From assembly GCA_029202485.1 (NCBI GenBank), contig CP119313.1, forward strand, positions 434,001-498,000: DNA of 64,000 bases. The letters run 5' to 3'. Below the pieces are notes generated by a model that was given only the letters and a program-made list of their open reading frames with translations, did not search any database and was not told the origin of the DNA. The translations under genes and the position numbers were made by a program. The stretch comes from Candidatus Pedobacter colombiensis. GTDB taxonomy: Bacteria; Bacteroidota; Bacteroidia; Sphingobacteriales; Sphingobacteriaceae. Of this stretch, positions 53,570 to 62,554 are shown one piece after another. Every line of letters starts with the position of its first letter. The first letter of the stretch is position 1.

Positions 53570-54442
53570 ATGAGTGTTTTAGTAAATAAAGATTCAAAAG
53601 TTATTGTTCAGGGTTTTACTGGAAATGAGGGTACTTATCATGCTTCTCAAATGATCGAGTACGGAACTAATGTTGTTGGTGGCGTAACACCGGGCAAAGG
53701 CGGACAAACTCATTTAGATAAACCGGTATTTAATACGGTAAAGGATGCGGTTGATCAAGCTGGCGCAAATGTATCTATCATTTTTGTTCCACCTGCATTT
53801 GCAGCAGATGCTATCATGGAAGCTGCTGAAGCTGGAATTAAAGTTATTGTTTGTATTACTGAAGGTATCCCTACTAAGGATATGATTCAGGTTAAAGAAT
53901 ATATTTCTGACAGAGATTGCCGTTTAATCGGTCCTAACTGCCCAGGTGTGATTACAGCTGACGAAGCTAAAATTGGTATCATGCCAGGTTTTATCTTCAA
54001 AAAAGGTACAGTAGGTGTTGTATCTAAATCGGGTACTTTAACTTACGAAGCTGTTGATCAGGTAGTGAAAGCTGGATTAGGTATCACAACAGCAATTGGT
54101 ATTGGTGGTGATCCAATCATTGGTACAACTACTAAAGAAGCGGTTGAATTGTTAATGAACGATCCTGAAACTGAAGGTATCATCATGATTGGTGAAATTG
54201 GTGGTGGTATGGAAGCGGAAGCTGCACGTTGGATTAAAGAAAACGGTACTAAGCCGGTAGTTGGCTTCATCGCTGGTCAAACTGCTCCTGCTGGACGTAG
54301 AATGGGTCATGCTGGTGCCATTGTTGGTGGTGCTGATGATACTGCTGCTGCAAAAATGAAAATTATGGCTGAGTGTGGTATCCGCGTTGTGGAAAGCCCT
54401 GCAGAGATTGGCGCAGCAATGGCTGAGCTATTGAAAAAATAA
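53570..54442 (+). CDS. sucD: Succinyl-CoA ligase (ADP-forming), alpha subunit
   Basis: This 290-residue subunit of the TCA-cycle enzyme converts succinyl-CoA to succinate with ATP or GTP formation. It shows the CoA-binding N-terminus (VIVQGFTGNEGTYHASQMIE), IGPNCPGVITADEAKIGIMP, the ligase signature around GIGGDPIIGTT, and the phosphohistidine loop RRMGHAGAIVGG near residue 246. The beta subunit gene sucC is not adjacent, so the subunits are encoded apart. Its codons look highly biased (translationally optimised). Confidence 0.97.
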   Translation: MSVLVNKDSKVIVQGFTGNEGTYHASQMIEYGTNVVGGVTPGKGGQTHLDKPVFNTVKDAVDQAGANVSIIFVPPAFAADAIMEAAEAGIKVIVCITEGIPTKDMIQVKEYISDRDCRLIGPNCPGVITADEAKIGIMPGFIFKKGTVGVVSKSGTLTYEAVDQVVKAGLGITTAIGIGGDPIIGTTTKEAVELLMNDPETEGIIMIGEIGGGMEAEAARWIKENGTKPVVGFIAGQTAPAGRRMGHAGAIVGGADDTAAAKMKIMAECGIRVVESPAEIGAAMAELLKK

Positions 54443-54477
54443 GCCTGTTACATAAAGATCTTCTTGTATAAATTAAA

Positions 54478-54509
54478 AACTCCGGTGAATTCGTTCATCG
54501 GAGTTTTTT
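54478..54509. terminator. Bidirectional terminator after sucD
   Basis: The stem aactccg-(g)-tgaa (54478-54489) pairs with ttca-(t)-cggagtt (54494-54505), followed by T-run on + and preceded by A-run that serves the converging glycosyltransferase gene. Confidence 0.82.
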
Positions 54510-54518
54510 GCTTTACGC

Positions 54519-55172
54519 TTATAACGGTTTTAATACGCTCGTCGTTTTTTCCATTTTTTTCCAGTGTTGTGAATCTTTATACAATGTTTTGCTAAATGGC
54601 AAACGGGGTTTAATGGCTTTTTTGTAGTCCTGGCCAAAGATGCGGTAAGGAATATTAGGGTTTTCTGCAATGCATTCCAGTATCGCTTTAGAATAGGCTG
54701 TAGGGCCCGTCATCCAGTGTACACTGTTTGGGTAGGAGTTTTCTTTGATGTTGTTGATGATCACCTCCAGTGTTCTCTTTAAAAATGGATGTCCTGCTTC
54801 AAAGATTAGCGCCCATTGTACAAAAATGTTTGGGAATTTTTCTTTAGAGATTATTGCGACATCCTCCGGTTTGATGAAGGCATCCAGATGCCCAGGTACA
54901 TAAGCGTCAATGTCCAGGTAAACGCCACCTTTTTTATATAATATGGCATACCTAAAAAAATCAGCTTTCGCTGCACCGATATTTAGTTGGTTGTAAGCCT
55001 GGAGTACCTCAGGTTCATATTCTTCTTTTAAAAAACGAATGATACGCTCGTCGTCATAAAACTCATAGCTATAATCTTTATTTCTTAACTTTAGCCATTT
55101 AACCGACAATCTGTTGATCAATGGTAATTTGTTTGTTTTGAATGTTTGATAAATAACTTTGGGGATTGCCAT
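54519..55172 (-). CDS. Glycosyltransferase, GT32-like (DXD sugar-binding family)
   Basis: This 217-residue protein has the pattern of DXD-containing sugar transferases: IPKVIYQTFKTNKLP at the N-terminus, KADFFRYAILYKKGGVYLDI near residue 70-90 with YLDIDAY as the metal/nucleotide-sugar DXD, then an H-W-TGP segment (SVHWMTGPTAYSKAIL). Probably a cytoplasmic enzyme adding a hexose to a surface glycan. It stands alone between sucD and msrB with no polysaccharide cluster nearby. Confidence 0.88.
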   Translation of the reverse strand: MAIPKVIYQTFKTNKLPLINRLSVKWLKLRNKDYSYEFYDDERIIRFLKEEYEPEVLQAYNQLNIGAAKADFFRYAILYKKGGVYLDIDAYVPGHLDAFIKPEDVAIISKEKFPNIFVQWALIFEAGHPFLKRTLEVIINNIKENSYPNSVHWMTGPTAYSKAILECIAENPNIPYRIFGQDYKKAIKPRLPFSKTLYKDSQHWKKMEKTTSVLKPL

Positions 55173-55222
55173 ATTGGATTACAAGTGTATGGCTCAAAGT
55201 TAATACGTTTTACAATAAGATA

Positions 55223-55693
55223 ATGAAGACAAGAACATTTATGTTTGCGGGATTGTTAGCTTTAAGTAGCTTAGCAGCATGTGCACAGCAGTCTAAAAAA
55301 GGGGATACAAAAAAAACTGTGAAGAATATGGAGTGGAATAAATTAACTAAGGAAGAAGAAGATGTAATTGTTCGTAAGGGGACTGAATATCCGGGGACGG
55401 GTAAGTTGCTGAACAATAAGGAAAAGGGTACTTATACCTGCAGGCGTTGTAATGCCCCTCTGTACCGGTCTGAATCTAAATTTGAGTCGCATTGCGGATG
55501 GCCGAGTTTTGATGATGAGATTAAAGGTGCGGTAGAAAGAATTCCCGATGCAGATGGGATGCGTACGGAGATTGTATGTGCGAATTGCAAGGCACATTTG
55601 GGGCATGTATTTATTGGAGAAGGTTTCACAGAAAAAAATACCCGCAATTGTGTGAACTCTATTTCTATGGATTTTGTGCCCGATAAGAAATAA
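55223..55693 (+). CDS. msrB: Peptide-methionine (R)-S-oxide reductase, exported lipoprotein
   Basis: This 156-residue protein has a lipoprotein signal (GLLALSSLAACAQQ), so it is predicted to be envelope-located. MsrB reduces methionine-R-sulfoxide in damaged proteins. It shows two zinc CxxC pairs (TCRRCNAPL and VCANCKAHLGH), HCGWPSF, and the catalytic Cys in RNCVNSISMDFVP. ATG 55223 was chosen because it sets the signal peptide; an upstream start adds residues that overlap the divergent gene. Confidence 0.95.
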   Translation: MKTRTFMFAGLLALSSLAACAQQSKKGDTKKTVKNMEWNKLTKEEEDVIVRKGTEYPGTGKLLNNKEKGTYTCRRCNAPLYRSESKFESHCGWPSFDDEIKGAVERIPDADGMRTEIVCANCKAHLGHVFIGEGFTEKNTRNCVNSISMDFVPDKK

Positions 55694-55719
55694 TATTTTT
55701 AACAATGATATTGTTATAG

Positions 55720-55743
55720 TGTCCGATGATAACTTGTCGGACA
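55720..55743 (+). terminator. Hairpin after msrB
   Basis: The stem tgtccga/tcggaca (55720-55726 with 55737-55743) has a 10-nt loop and a T-rich tail downstream. Probable terminator. Confidence 0.6.
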
Positions 55744-55802
55744 TTTCTTGTTTTTAAGTACTTAGTTTACTTATGTTTGTCCCTTCACCAACTATAGTAA
55801 AT

Positions 55803-56237
55803 ATGAAGTATTGTTTATTGTTATGCGGTATGCTAATTTCTTTTCTGGGTTTTTCTCAGGATATTTCAGATGAACCGGGTTTAAATACGGTTCTTGATAA
55901 GCCGCTGGCATCCTCATCCAATCACTCTTCTAAATTAATCTCAAAAACGGTTTACGCAACATATTATCACAGAAAATTTGAAGGTCGTAAAACAACAAGT
56001 GGCGCAAGGTATCGTAAGAAGAAGCTGACAGCTGCCCACATGAGCTTACCTCTTGGAACTATTGTGACGGTAACTAATCCGGCAAATGGAGAGTCTGTAA
56101 ATGTTGAGGTGAATGACAGGGGGCCTCATTCCAGAAAATTCAAAATAGATCTTTCTGAAGCGGCAGCCAGAGCAATTGGTATTTATGGAAAAGGTGCGGC
56201 TAAAGTTGAAATTAGTTACCTCCCGGATACAGATTAG
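55803..56237 (+). CDS. RlpA-like exported protein (double-psi beta-barrel)
   Basis: This 144-residue protein has a signal peptide (MKYCLLLCGMLISFLGFSQ). The C-terminal double-psi barrel has the family segments ATYYHRKFEGRKTTSGARY, AAHMSLPLGTIVTVTNP, VEVNDRGPHSRKFKIDLS and AAARAIG. RlpA proteins bind or cleave denuded glycan strands of peptidoglycan at septa; catalytic activity in this short Bacteroidota form is uncertain. There is no SPOR domain. Confidence 0.88.
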   Translation: MKYCLLLCGMLISFLGFSQDISDEPGLNTVLDKPLASSSNHSSKLISKTVYATYYHRKFEGRKTTSGARYRKKKLTAAHMSLPLGTIVTVTNPANGESVNVEVNDRGPHSRKFKIDLSEAAARAIGIYGKGAAKVEISYLPDTD

Positions 56238-56624
56238 CCTTTTTAACTTTAACTGCGTTATAGTCAGTTTCTTGAATTTATTAACACAGTTTCCATAGTT
56301 TTTCTCTTTATAAAAAAGAAATAAATACCAACTTTTCAGGGTAATTGGTGTGTCAATTTTGTCTTTTAGTGTTGATAAAAATGACGGCTTGTTAACAACT
56401 ATTGTTCTCTTATCAGAGCTTCAGACTTTATATTTGTTTACATAAAGTACTTTAGTAAATCACTCAAAGATTTTTAGTTAAAGTTGTCATATTTAGTTGC
56501 TTAAGGTTGTTGGATAATTTTATGTCTTTTAAACTTTTAATAACTGGATGTGGATTGCTTGGCTACCAGATTTATCAGGGCTTTATGAAGTCAATATACA
56601 TTTACCTTATTAAAATAGATCCTT
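56238..56624. other. 387-bp leader region upstream of nrdB
   Basis: This AT-rich sequence contains no credible gene. TATATTTG at 56429-56436 is an exact -7 match but the nearest TTG is 24 nt upstream, longer than usual. If used, it gives a ~180-nt leader. No NrdR-type paired boxes were recognised by eye. Confidence 0.45.
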
Positions 56625-57599
56625 ATGCAAGAAGAAGAAGTATTATTAAAAGAAAACAAAGACAGATTTGTTCTTTTGCCGATTAAATATCCTGAAATCT
56701 GGGAAATGTATAAGAAGACTGAAGCAAGTTTCTGGACTGCCGAAGAAATCGATCTTTCGGATGACCAGAAGCACTGGGATAATCTGAATGATGGGGAAAG
56801 ACATTTTATTTCGCATATTCTTGCTTTCTTTTCTGCTAGCGATGGTATCGTAAATGAAAACCTTGCTGTAAACTTCATGAGTGAGGTACAATTGCCTGAA
56901 GCACGTTGCTTTTATGGTTTCCAGATCATGATGGAAAACATTCATGCAGAGACTTATGCTTTGTTGATTGATACTTATATTAAAGATCCGGAAGAAAAGG
57001 ACAGGTTGTTCCATGCTATTGATACTGTTCCTGCAGTAAAGAGAAAAGCAGAATGGGCATTGCGCTGGATTGACAATGGTAATTTTGCTGAACGTTTGGT
57101 GGCATTTGCTGCGGTAGAAGGAATTTTCTTCAGCGGTAGTTTCTGCTCTATATTCTGGTTAAAGAAACGTGGTTTAATGCCGGGGCTTACTTTTAGTAAT
57201 GAGTTGATCTCAAGAGATGAGGGTTCACATTGTGAATTTGCTTGTTTATTATATAAAATGCTTAAAAACAAATTAAGCCAGGAACAGGTTCATGCTATTA
57301 TTAGTGATGCTGTAGAAATCGAGAAGGAATTTATTACTGATGCATTGCCTGTTGCCCTGATCGGAATGAACGCTAAATTAATGTCGCAATATATTGAGTT
57401 TGTGGCCGACAGGTGGTTGCAGGAATTGGGATATGCCAAAATATATAACGCTACTAATCCATTTGATTTTATGGAGATGATTTCATTGCAAGGTAAAACC
57501 AACTTCTTTGAAAAAAGGGTGGGTGACTATCAGAAGAGTGGCGTGTTGACTTCAACAGAGGATAAAGCAGCCGCATTCTCATTAGATGAAGATTTTTAG
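56625..57599 (+). CDS. nrdB: Ribonucleoside-diphosphate reductase, class Ia beta subunit
   Basis: This 324-residue radical-generating subunit has diiron ligands in order: SASDGIVNENL (Asp, near residue 80), EARCFYGFQIMMENIHAETY (Glu and His, with the radical Tyr in CFYGFQ), then GIFFSGSFCSIFW and SRDEGSHCEFAC (Glu and His). The eukaryotic-like CFYGFQ context and Asp first ligand argue for a tyrosyl-radical class Ia enzyme rather than NrdF. It is followed by nrdA 105 bp downstream; the gap contains a small hairpin (57602-57608 with 57617-57623). Confidence 0.96.
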   Translation: MQEEEVLLKENKDRFVLLPIKYPEIWEMYKKTEASFWTAEEIDLSDDQKHWDNLNDGERHFISHILAFFSASDGIVNENLAVNFMSEVQLPEARCFYGFQIMMENIHAETYALLIDTYIKDPEEKDRLFHAIDTVPAVKRKAEWALRWIDNGNFAERLVAFAAVEGIFFSGSFCSIFWLKKRGLMPGLTFSNELISRDEGSHCEFACLLYKMLKNKLSQEQVHAIISDAVEIEKEFITDALPVALIGMNAKLMSQYIEFVADRWLQELGYAKIYNATNPFDFMEMISLQGKTNFFEKRVGDYQKSGVLTSTEDKAAAFSLDEDF

Positions 57600-57704
57600 T
57601 ACTTATCGGGGTTAGACGATAAGAAAATAAATAATAATTGTAATTCGGTGCCGATGCTGAGTTTCTGCTCTAAAACTCAATATGCACTTTAAATACTTGA
57701 AAAT

Positions 57705-60083
57705 ATGTTCGTAATAAAAAGAGATGGCCGCAAGGAAGCGGTAAGATTTGATAAAATAACGGCTCGTATTGAGAAGTTGTGCTATGGGTTTAATGTTGAG
57801 CTTGTAGATCCGATCGATGTTGCCAAGAAGGTAATTGAGGGACTATATGACGGTGTTACTACTTCAGAACTGGATAATCTTGCAGCAGAAACCGCAGCCT
57901 CTTTAACTACAAAACATCCGGATTATGCCCTGCTGGCTTCTCGTATAGCAGTGTCTAATCTTCATAAAAACACAACGAAGTCATTCTCCAAAACGATGGA
58001 GATGTTATATAATTATATTGATGCTAAAACAGGCAAACCAGCAGCGTTGATTGCAGATGATGTTTGGGAAGTGATTGAGAAGAATGCAGACATTTTAGAC
58101 AGTACAATTATATATGACAGGGATTTTGGTTTTGATTACTTTGGTTTCAAAACTTTAGAAAAGTCTTATCTGTTAAAGGTTGAAGGGCAGATTGTTGAAC
58201 GTCCTCAGCATTTGTTTATGCGTGTTGCTGTAGGTATCCACAAAGGTGACATTGACAGCGCTATTGAAACTTATAACCTGATGAGTGAGCGTTGGTTTAC
58301 ACATGCCACACCAACGTTATTTAATGCGGCTACTCCTAAACCTCAAATGTCTTCTTGCTTTTTACTAACCATGCAGGATGATAGCATTGAGGGAATTTAT
58401 GATACTTTAAAACAAACTGCTAAAATCTCTCAGAGCGCTGGCGGTATTGGTTTAAGTATTCACAACATCAGAGCTACAGGTTCTTACATTGGTGGTACCA
58501 ATGGTACCAGTAATGGTATTGTGCCAATGTTGAAAGTGTTTAACGATACTGCACGTTATGTAGATCAAGGTGGAGGTAAACGTAAAGGTGCTTTTGCGAT
58601 CTATTTGGAGCCATGGCATGCCGATGTTTTTAGTTTCTTAGACTTGCGTAAAAACCATGGTAAAGAAGAATTGCGTGCTCGTGATTTGTTCTATGCGCTT
58701 TGGGTTTGTGATTTGTTTATGAAACGTGTGGAAGAAAATGGCGATTGGAGCTTGTTCTGTCCGCATGAAGCACCAGGATTAGCAGATTGCTTTGGTGAAG
58801 AGTTTGATGCTTTGTATGAGCGTTACGAAAAAGAAGGAAGAGCACGTAAAACTGTTAAAGCTCAGGAATTGTGGTTTGCTATTCTGGACTCACAAATTGA
58901 GACTGGTACACCTTATTTATTGTATAAAGATGCTGCCAACAGCAAATCGAATCAACAAAACCTGGGTACCATAAAAAGTTCTAACCTTTGTACCGAAATT
59001 ATTGAGTACACTTCTAAAGATGAAGTTGCGGTTTGTAATTTGGCTTCTCTTGCATTGCCAAGATATGTAATCAACGGTGAGTTTGATCACCAAAAATTAT
59101 ACGATGTAACTTATCAGGCTACAATAAATCTGAATAAAATTATAGATTATAACTACTATCCGGTAGAAGAAGCCAGAAACTCTAATATGCGTCACAGACC
59201 GGTTGGTTTAGGTGTACAGGGTTTAGCTGATGCCTTTATTTTAATGCGTTTGCCTTTCGAAAGTGAAGGTGCCCGTATCTTAAATAAAGAGATCTTTGAA
59301 ACGATCTACTTTGCAGCTATGACTGCTTCTCATGATCTGGCTGTTAAGCATGGTCCGTATGAGACTTTTGCAGGTTCTCCTTTATCTAAAGGTAAGTTCC
59401 AGTTTGATCTTTGGAATGTACAACCGGATAGCGGCCGTTGGGATTGGGAATCTTTACGTGAGAAAGTAGTGAAAGACGGTGTTTACAACTCTTTATTGGT
59501 TGCACCAATGCCTACGGCTTCTACTTCACAGATTCTGGGTAACAACGAATGTTTTGAGCCTTACACTTCTAATATTTATACCAGAAGGGTATTGAGCGGT
59601 GAGTTCATCGTAGTAAATAAACATTTATTGAAAGACTTAGTGGCACTGGGTTTATGGACTCCGGCTATGAAAGACAGGATTATTTTGGCTAATGGTTCTA
59701 TTCAGGACATTGCTGAGATCCCTGATTACATCAAAGATTTATACAAAACAGTTTGGGAAATCAAAATGCGTAGCATTATTGATATGGCTGCCGACAGGGG
59801 TGCTTACATCTGCCAGTCGCAATCACTAAACTTGTTTATCAATGCTCCAAATACTTCAAAACTAACTTCAATGCATTTCTATGCATGGAAGAAAGGATTG
59901 AAAACTGGTATGTATTATCTACGTACTCAGGCAGCCTCTCAAGCTGTTAAGTTTACGGTAGAAAATCAGGCTGGTAAAAACATGGAACCGGTAATTCCTG
60001 AGCACATCGAACAAAGTGCTGAAGAAATTGTAGAAGGTCCTGTTTGCTCAATGGAGGAAGGCTGTATCAGCTGTTCAGGTTAA
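57705..60083 (+). CDS. nrdA: Ribonucleoside-diphosphate reductase, class Ia alpha subunit
   Basis: This 792-residue catalytic subunit starts with an ATP-cone (MFVIKRDGRKEAVRFDKITA, residues 1-~90) for allosteric activity control. It contains PQMSSCFLLTMQDD (first active-site Cys), NLCTEI (radical Cys region), the HRPVGLGVQGLADAF block, PMPTASTSQILGNNECFEPY, and the C-terminal shuttle cysteines MEEGCISCSG. With NrdB it makes deoxynucleotides for DNA synthesis. Gene order beta-alpha. Confidence 0.97.
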   Translation: MFVIKRDGRKEAVRFDKITARIEKLCYGFNVELVDPIDVAKKVIEGLYDGVTTSELDNLAAETAASLTTKHPDYALLASRIAVSNLHKNTTKSFSKTMEMLYNYIDAKTGKPAALIADDVWEVIEKNADILDSTIIYDRDFGFDYFGFKTLEKSYLLKVEGQIVERPQHLFMRVAVGIHKGDIDSAIETYNLMSERWFTHATPTLFNAATPKPQMSSCFLLTMQDDSIEGIYDTLKQTAKISQSAGGIGLSIHNIRATGSYIGGTNGTSNGIVPMLKVFNDTARYVDQGGGKRKGAFAIYLEPWHADVFSFLDLRKNHGKEELRARDLFYALWVCDLFMKRVEENGDWSLFCPHEAPGLADCFGEEFDALYERYEKEGRARKTVKAQELWFAILDSQIETGTPYLLYKDAANSKSNQQNLGTIKSSNLCTEIIEYTSKDEVAVCNLASLALPRYVINGEFDHQKLYDVTYQATINLNKIIDYNYYPVEEARNSNMRHRPVGLGVQGLADAFILMRLPFESEGARILNKEIFETIYFAAMTASHDLAVKHGPYETFAGSPLSKGKFQFDLWNVQPDSGRWDWESLREKVVKDGVYNSLLVAPMPTASTSQILGNNECFEPYTSNIYTRRVLSGEFIVVNKHLLKDLVALGLWTPAMKDRIILANGSIQDIAEIPDYIKDLYKTVWEIKMRSIIDMAADRGAYICQSQSLNLFINAPNTSKLTSMHFYAWKKGLKTGMYYLRTQAASQAVKFTVENQAGKNMEPVIPEHIEQSAEEIVEGPVCSMEEGCISCSG

Positions 60084-60104
60084 TCATTCAGATTGATATA
60101 TCTC

Positions 60105-60137
60105 AAAGGAGTAAGAAGCGATTCTCACTCCTTTTTT
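60105..60137 (+). terminator. Terminator after nrdA
   Basis: The stem aaaggagt/actccttt (60105-60112 with 60127-60134), with further pairing aagaa/ttct inside, is followed by T-run. Confidence 0.82.
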
Positions 60138-60141
60138 ATGG

Positions 60142-60149
60142 TATATTTG
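60142..60149 (+). promoter_or_regulatory. Bacteroidota -7 element for the CWC-type gene
   Basis: TATATTTG is an exact TAnnTTTG match 36 bp before the ATG at 60186. It lies just after the nrdA terminator; no TTG at the proper distance was seen. Confidence 0.45.
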
Positions 60150-60185
60150 CACTATAATGATTGCTCCTTAATCCTGACTCGTTGA

Positions 60186-60389
60186 ATGGCAAAACATGAA
60201 ATTATACCTTGCGAGCGTTGCAACACTTCTATTGAGTGTAAGGCGAACGCATATACCAAATGCCAGTGCAGTGTAGTTCATCTTGATTTAAATGAGGTAC
60301 AATACATTAGTGAGCTATATGATGGCTGCTTATGTGCTAAGTGCTTATTTGAATTGCAACAGGAGTATAGGGACGATGTTACATCTTAA
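60186..60389 (+). CDS. Cysteine-rich CWC-type small zinc-binding protein
   Basis: This 67-residue protein has eight cysteines: CERCNTS, ECKAN, KCQCSV and GCLCAKC. The spacing resembles the Cys-rich CWC family, small cytosolic proteins of unknown function that probably bind zinc. It has its own -7 element after the nrdA terminator. The family name is moderately sure; function is not known. Confidence 0.75.
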   Translation: MAKHEIIPCERCNTSIECKANAYTKCQCSVVHLDLNEVQYISELYDGCLCAKCLFELQQEYRDDVTS

Positions 60390-60407
60390 ATGATATAATT
60401 TGCTTGA

Positions 60408-60530
60408 AAAGGGGAAGCCAATGTATCTTTTTTCTCTTCTGATCAAAAGGGAAAATATACCGTTTGGATAGAAGAGCCATCAATATTGGATCAGTTTGAG
60501 GCTAAAGTTCAAAAAGTAGTGATGGAGTAG
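60408..60530 (+). pseudogene. Possible remnant of a coding sequence
   Basis: A 40-codon open stretch without a start codon follows the CWC-type gene in the same frame after three in-frame stops. It reads KGEANVSFFSSDQKGKYTVW then IEEPSILDQFEAKVQKVVME before a TAG. Its amino-acid balance looks protein-like. It may be the end of a decayed gene; I do not recognise the family. Confidence 0.35.
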
Positions 60531-60553
60531 AAGAACTGCTTCGTTTTTTATTT

Positions 60554-60561
60554 TAACTTTG
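60554..60561 (+). promoter_or_regulatory. Bacteroidota -7 element for the aguB-aguA-fabG operon
   Basis: TAACTTTG is an exact TAnnTTTG match 18 bp before the aguB ATG. A matching -33 TTG was not found at the standard distance. Confidence 0.5.
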
Positions 60562-60579
60562 CATTTCAAATATTGAAGA

Positions 60580-61455
60580 ATGGCTAAAGTACAGGTTGGA
60601 CTGGTGCAGATGAGTTGTACCGCTAATAAACAAGAAAATTTAGATAAGGCAATTTTAAAGATTAGAGAAGCAGCGGCAAAAGGCGCGCAAATTGTGTGTT
60701 TGCAAGAGCTTTTTACTTCTCTATATTTTTGTGATGTTGAAGATTACGAGCACTTCAATTTGGCTGAGGCTATTCCTGGCCCGTCTACAGATGCTTTGCA
60801 AGTTGTTGCAAAAGAATTGGGCGTGGTGATTATTGCCTCGTTGTTTGAGAAGCGTACAGCAGGATTGTATCATAATACCACAGCTGTTTTAGATGCCGAT
60901 GGTGCTTACCTGGGTAAATATCGCAAGATGCATATCCCGGATGATCCGGCTTACTATGAGAAATTTTACTTCACTCCGGGCGATTTAGGTTATAAGGTTT
61001 TTCAGACAAAATTTGCTAAAATCGGTATATTGATCTGCTGGGATCAATGGTATCCTGAAGCATCGCGCATCACAGCGTTGATGGGTGCTGAGATTATGTT
61101 TTATCCAACCGCTATTGGCTGGGCGACTGATCAGGATGAAGAAACAAATAAAGATCAATATAATGCATGGCAAACTATCCAGCGTTCTCATGCTGTAGCA
61201 AATGGAGTGCCTGTAGTAAGTGTAAACCGTGTAGGTCTTGAGCAAGACGGAGCCATGAAGTTTTGGGGTGGAAGTTTTGCAACAAATGCACAGGGCAGAT
61301 TACTTTATTTAGGTTCACATGATAATGAAGAAACTAAAGTGGTAGAGTTGGATTTATCTGAATCTGATTTCTTCCGTAAACATTGGCCTTTCTTACGGGA
61401 TCGTAGAATAGATTCTTATCAGCCGATTACTAAAAGGTTTATTGACGAAGATTAA
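60580..61455 (+). CDS. aguB: N-carbamoylputrescine amidase (nitrilase superfamily)
   Basis: This 291-residue cytosolic C-N hydrolase has the catalytic triad Glu in CLQELFTSLYF, Lys in KYRKMHIPDD and Cys in GILICWDQWYPE. It hydrolyses N-carbamoylputrescine to putrescine, CO2 and ammonia. The adjacent agmatine deiminase gene (9-bp gap), which makes the substrate, supports this specific assignment over a generic nitrilase. Confidence 0.94.
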   Translation: MAKVQVGLVQMSCTANKQENLDKAILKIREAAAKGAQIVCLQELFTSLYFCDVEDYEHFNLAEAIPGPSTDALQVVAKELGVVIIASLFEKRTAGLYHNTTAVLDADGAYLGKYRKMHIPDDPAYYEKFYFTPGDLGYKVFQTKFAKIGILICWDQWYPEASRITALMGAEIMFYPTAIGWATDQDEETNKDQYNAWQTIQRSHAVANGVPVVSVNRVGLEQDGAMKFWGGSFATNAQGRLLYLGSHDNEETKVVELDLSESDFFRKHWPFLRDRRIDSYQPITKRFIDED

Positions 61456-61464
61456 AACGCAGAG

Positions 61465-62550
61465 ATGTCATCATTTAACGACGTAAAATTTTACAACAGC
61501 CCAAGAAACAGAAGCTTTAGCTTTCCTGCCGAATGGACAGAGCATGAAGCGACATGGCTAAGCTGGCCTCATAAAGAAGCCTCATGGCCGGGAAAAATAG
61601 ATAAGATCTATGGTCCCTATTGTCAGTTTATTAAAATTATTGCCGAAGGTGAAAAGGTAAGAATTAACATTAATGATGAAGCAACCAAGGCTTTTGCTAT
61701 TGCAGAACTGGAAAAGGTTGGTGCTGATATGAATAATGTTGAGTTTTATTTTTTTCCAACCAATGATGCATGGTGCAGAGATCATGGCCCCGCATTTTTA
61801 ATGGATGTTTATCGCGATAAAAAAGCCGTTGTGGATTGGGGATACAATGCATGGGGGGATAAATATCCTCCGTATGATTTGGATGATGATATTCCAACAA
61901 AGATTGCACAGCATTTTAAGTTGCCTTTATACTATCCGGAGATTGTAATGGAGGGTGGTTCTGTTGAGTTTAATGGAGATGGTACTATTTTAACCACCAC
62001 TGCCTGCTTGTTAAATAAAAATAGAAATCCACATTTAAGTAAGGAAGAGATAGAGGAGTATTTACTTAATTTTTATGGTGCAGAGCAGATATTATGGCTA
62101 GGTGAGGGGATCGTTGGAGATGATACCGATGGCCATATTGATGATATTACCCGTTTTGTGAGCGAGGATACGGTGTTGACCGTTGTAGAAAGTAATCCAC
62201 TGGATGAAAACTATGTTATTCTTCAGGAGAACCTGGAGACCTTAAAAGGGATGCGCTTATTTGACGGTCGGCCATTAAAAATTGTGGAACTGCCAATGCC
62301 TTCGCCGGTTATTCATGAAGATACCCGTTTACCGGCTTCTTATGCTAATTTTTACATTGCCAATGCGGCTGTTATTGTGCCGACATTTAGGGATGTGAAT
62401 GATGAGATCGCGTTGGAGATTATTCAGAGTGTTTTCCCGGATAGAAAGGTCGTAGGCATAGATTCAACGGACATTATCTGGGGACTAGGTAGTTTTCATT
62501 GTTTAAGTCAGCAGGAACCTGCATCAAAATATAACAGAATAAAATATTAA
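61465..62550 (+). CDS. aguA: Agmatine deiminase
   Basis: This 361-residue enzyme of the peptidyl-arginine-deiminase-like family converts agmatine to N-carbamoylputrescine and ammonia. It shows WLSWPHKEASWPG near the N-terminus, DAWCRDHGPAFLMD, VMEGGSVEFNGDGTILTT, GDDTDGHIDDITRF (catalytic His/Asp) and the C-terminal catalytic Cys in SFHCLSQQEPA. It is middle gene of the aguB-aguA-fabG operon; fabG starts 4 bp after it. Confidence 0.95.
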   Translation: MSSFNDVKFYNSPRNRSFSFPAEWTEHEATWLSWPHKEASWPGKIDKIYGPYCQFIKIIAEGEKVRININDEATKAFAIAELEKVGADMNNVEFYFFPTNDAWCRDHGPAFLMDVYRDKKAVVDWGYNAWGDKYPPYDLDDDIPTKIAQHFKLPLYYPEIVMEGGSVEFNGDGTILTTTACLLNKNRNPHLSKEEIEEYLLNFYGAEQILWLGEGIVGDDTDGHIDDITRFVSEDTVLTVVESNPLDENYVILQENLETLKGMRLFDGRPLKIVELPMPSPVIHEDTRLPASYANFYIANAAVIVPTFRDVNDEIALEIIQSVFPDRKVVGIDSTDIIWGLGSFHCLSQQEPASKYNRIKY

Positions 62551-62554
62551 CCAG

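Noticed and set aside
55343..55744. Open frames opposite msrB
   Set aside because: msrB has all zinc and catalytic cysteines in order; the antisense frames show no family pattern.
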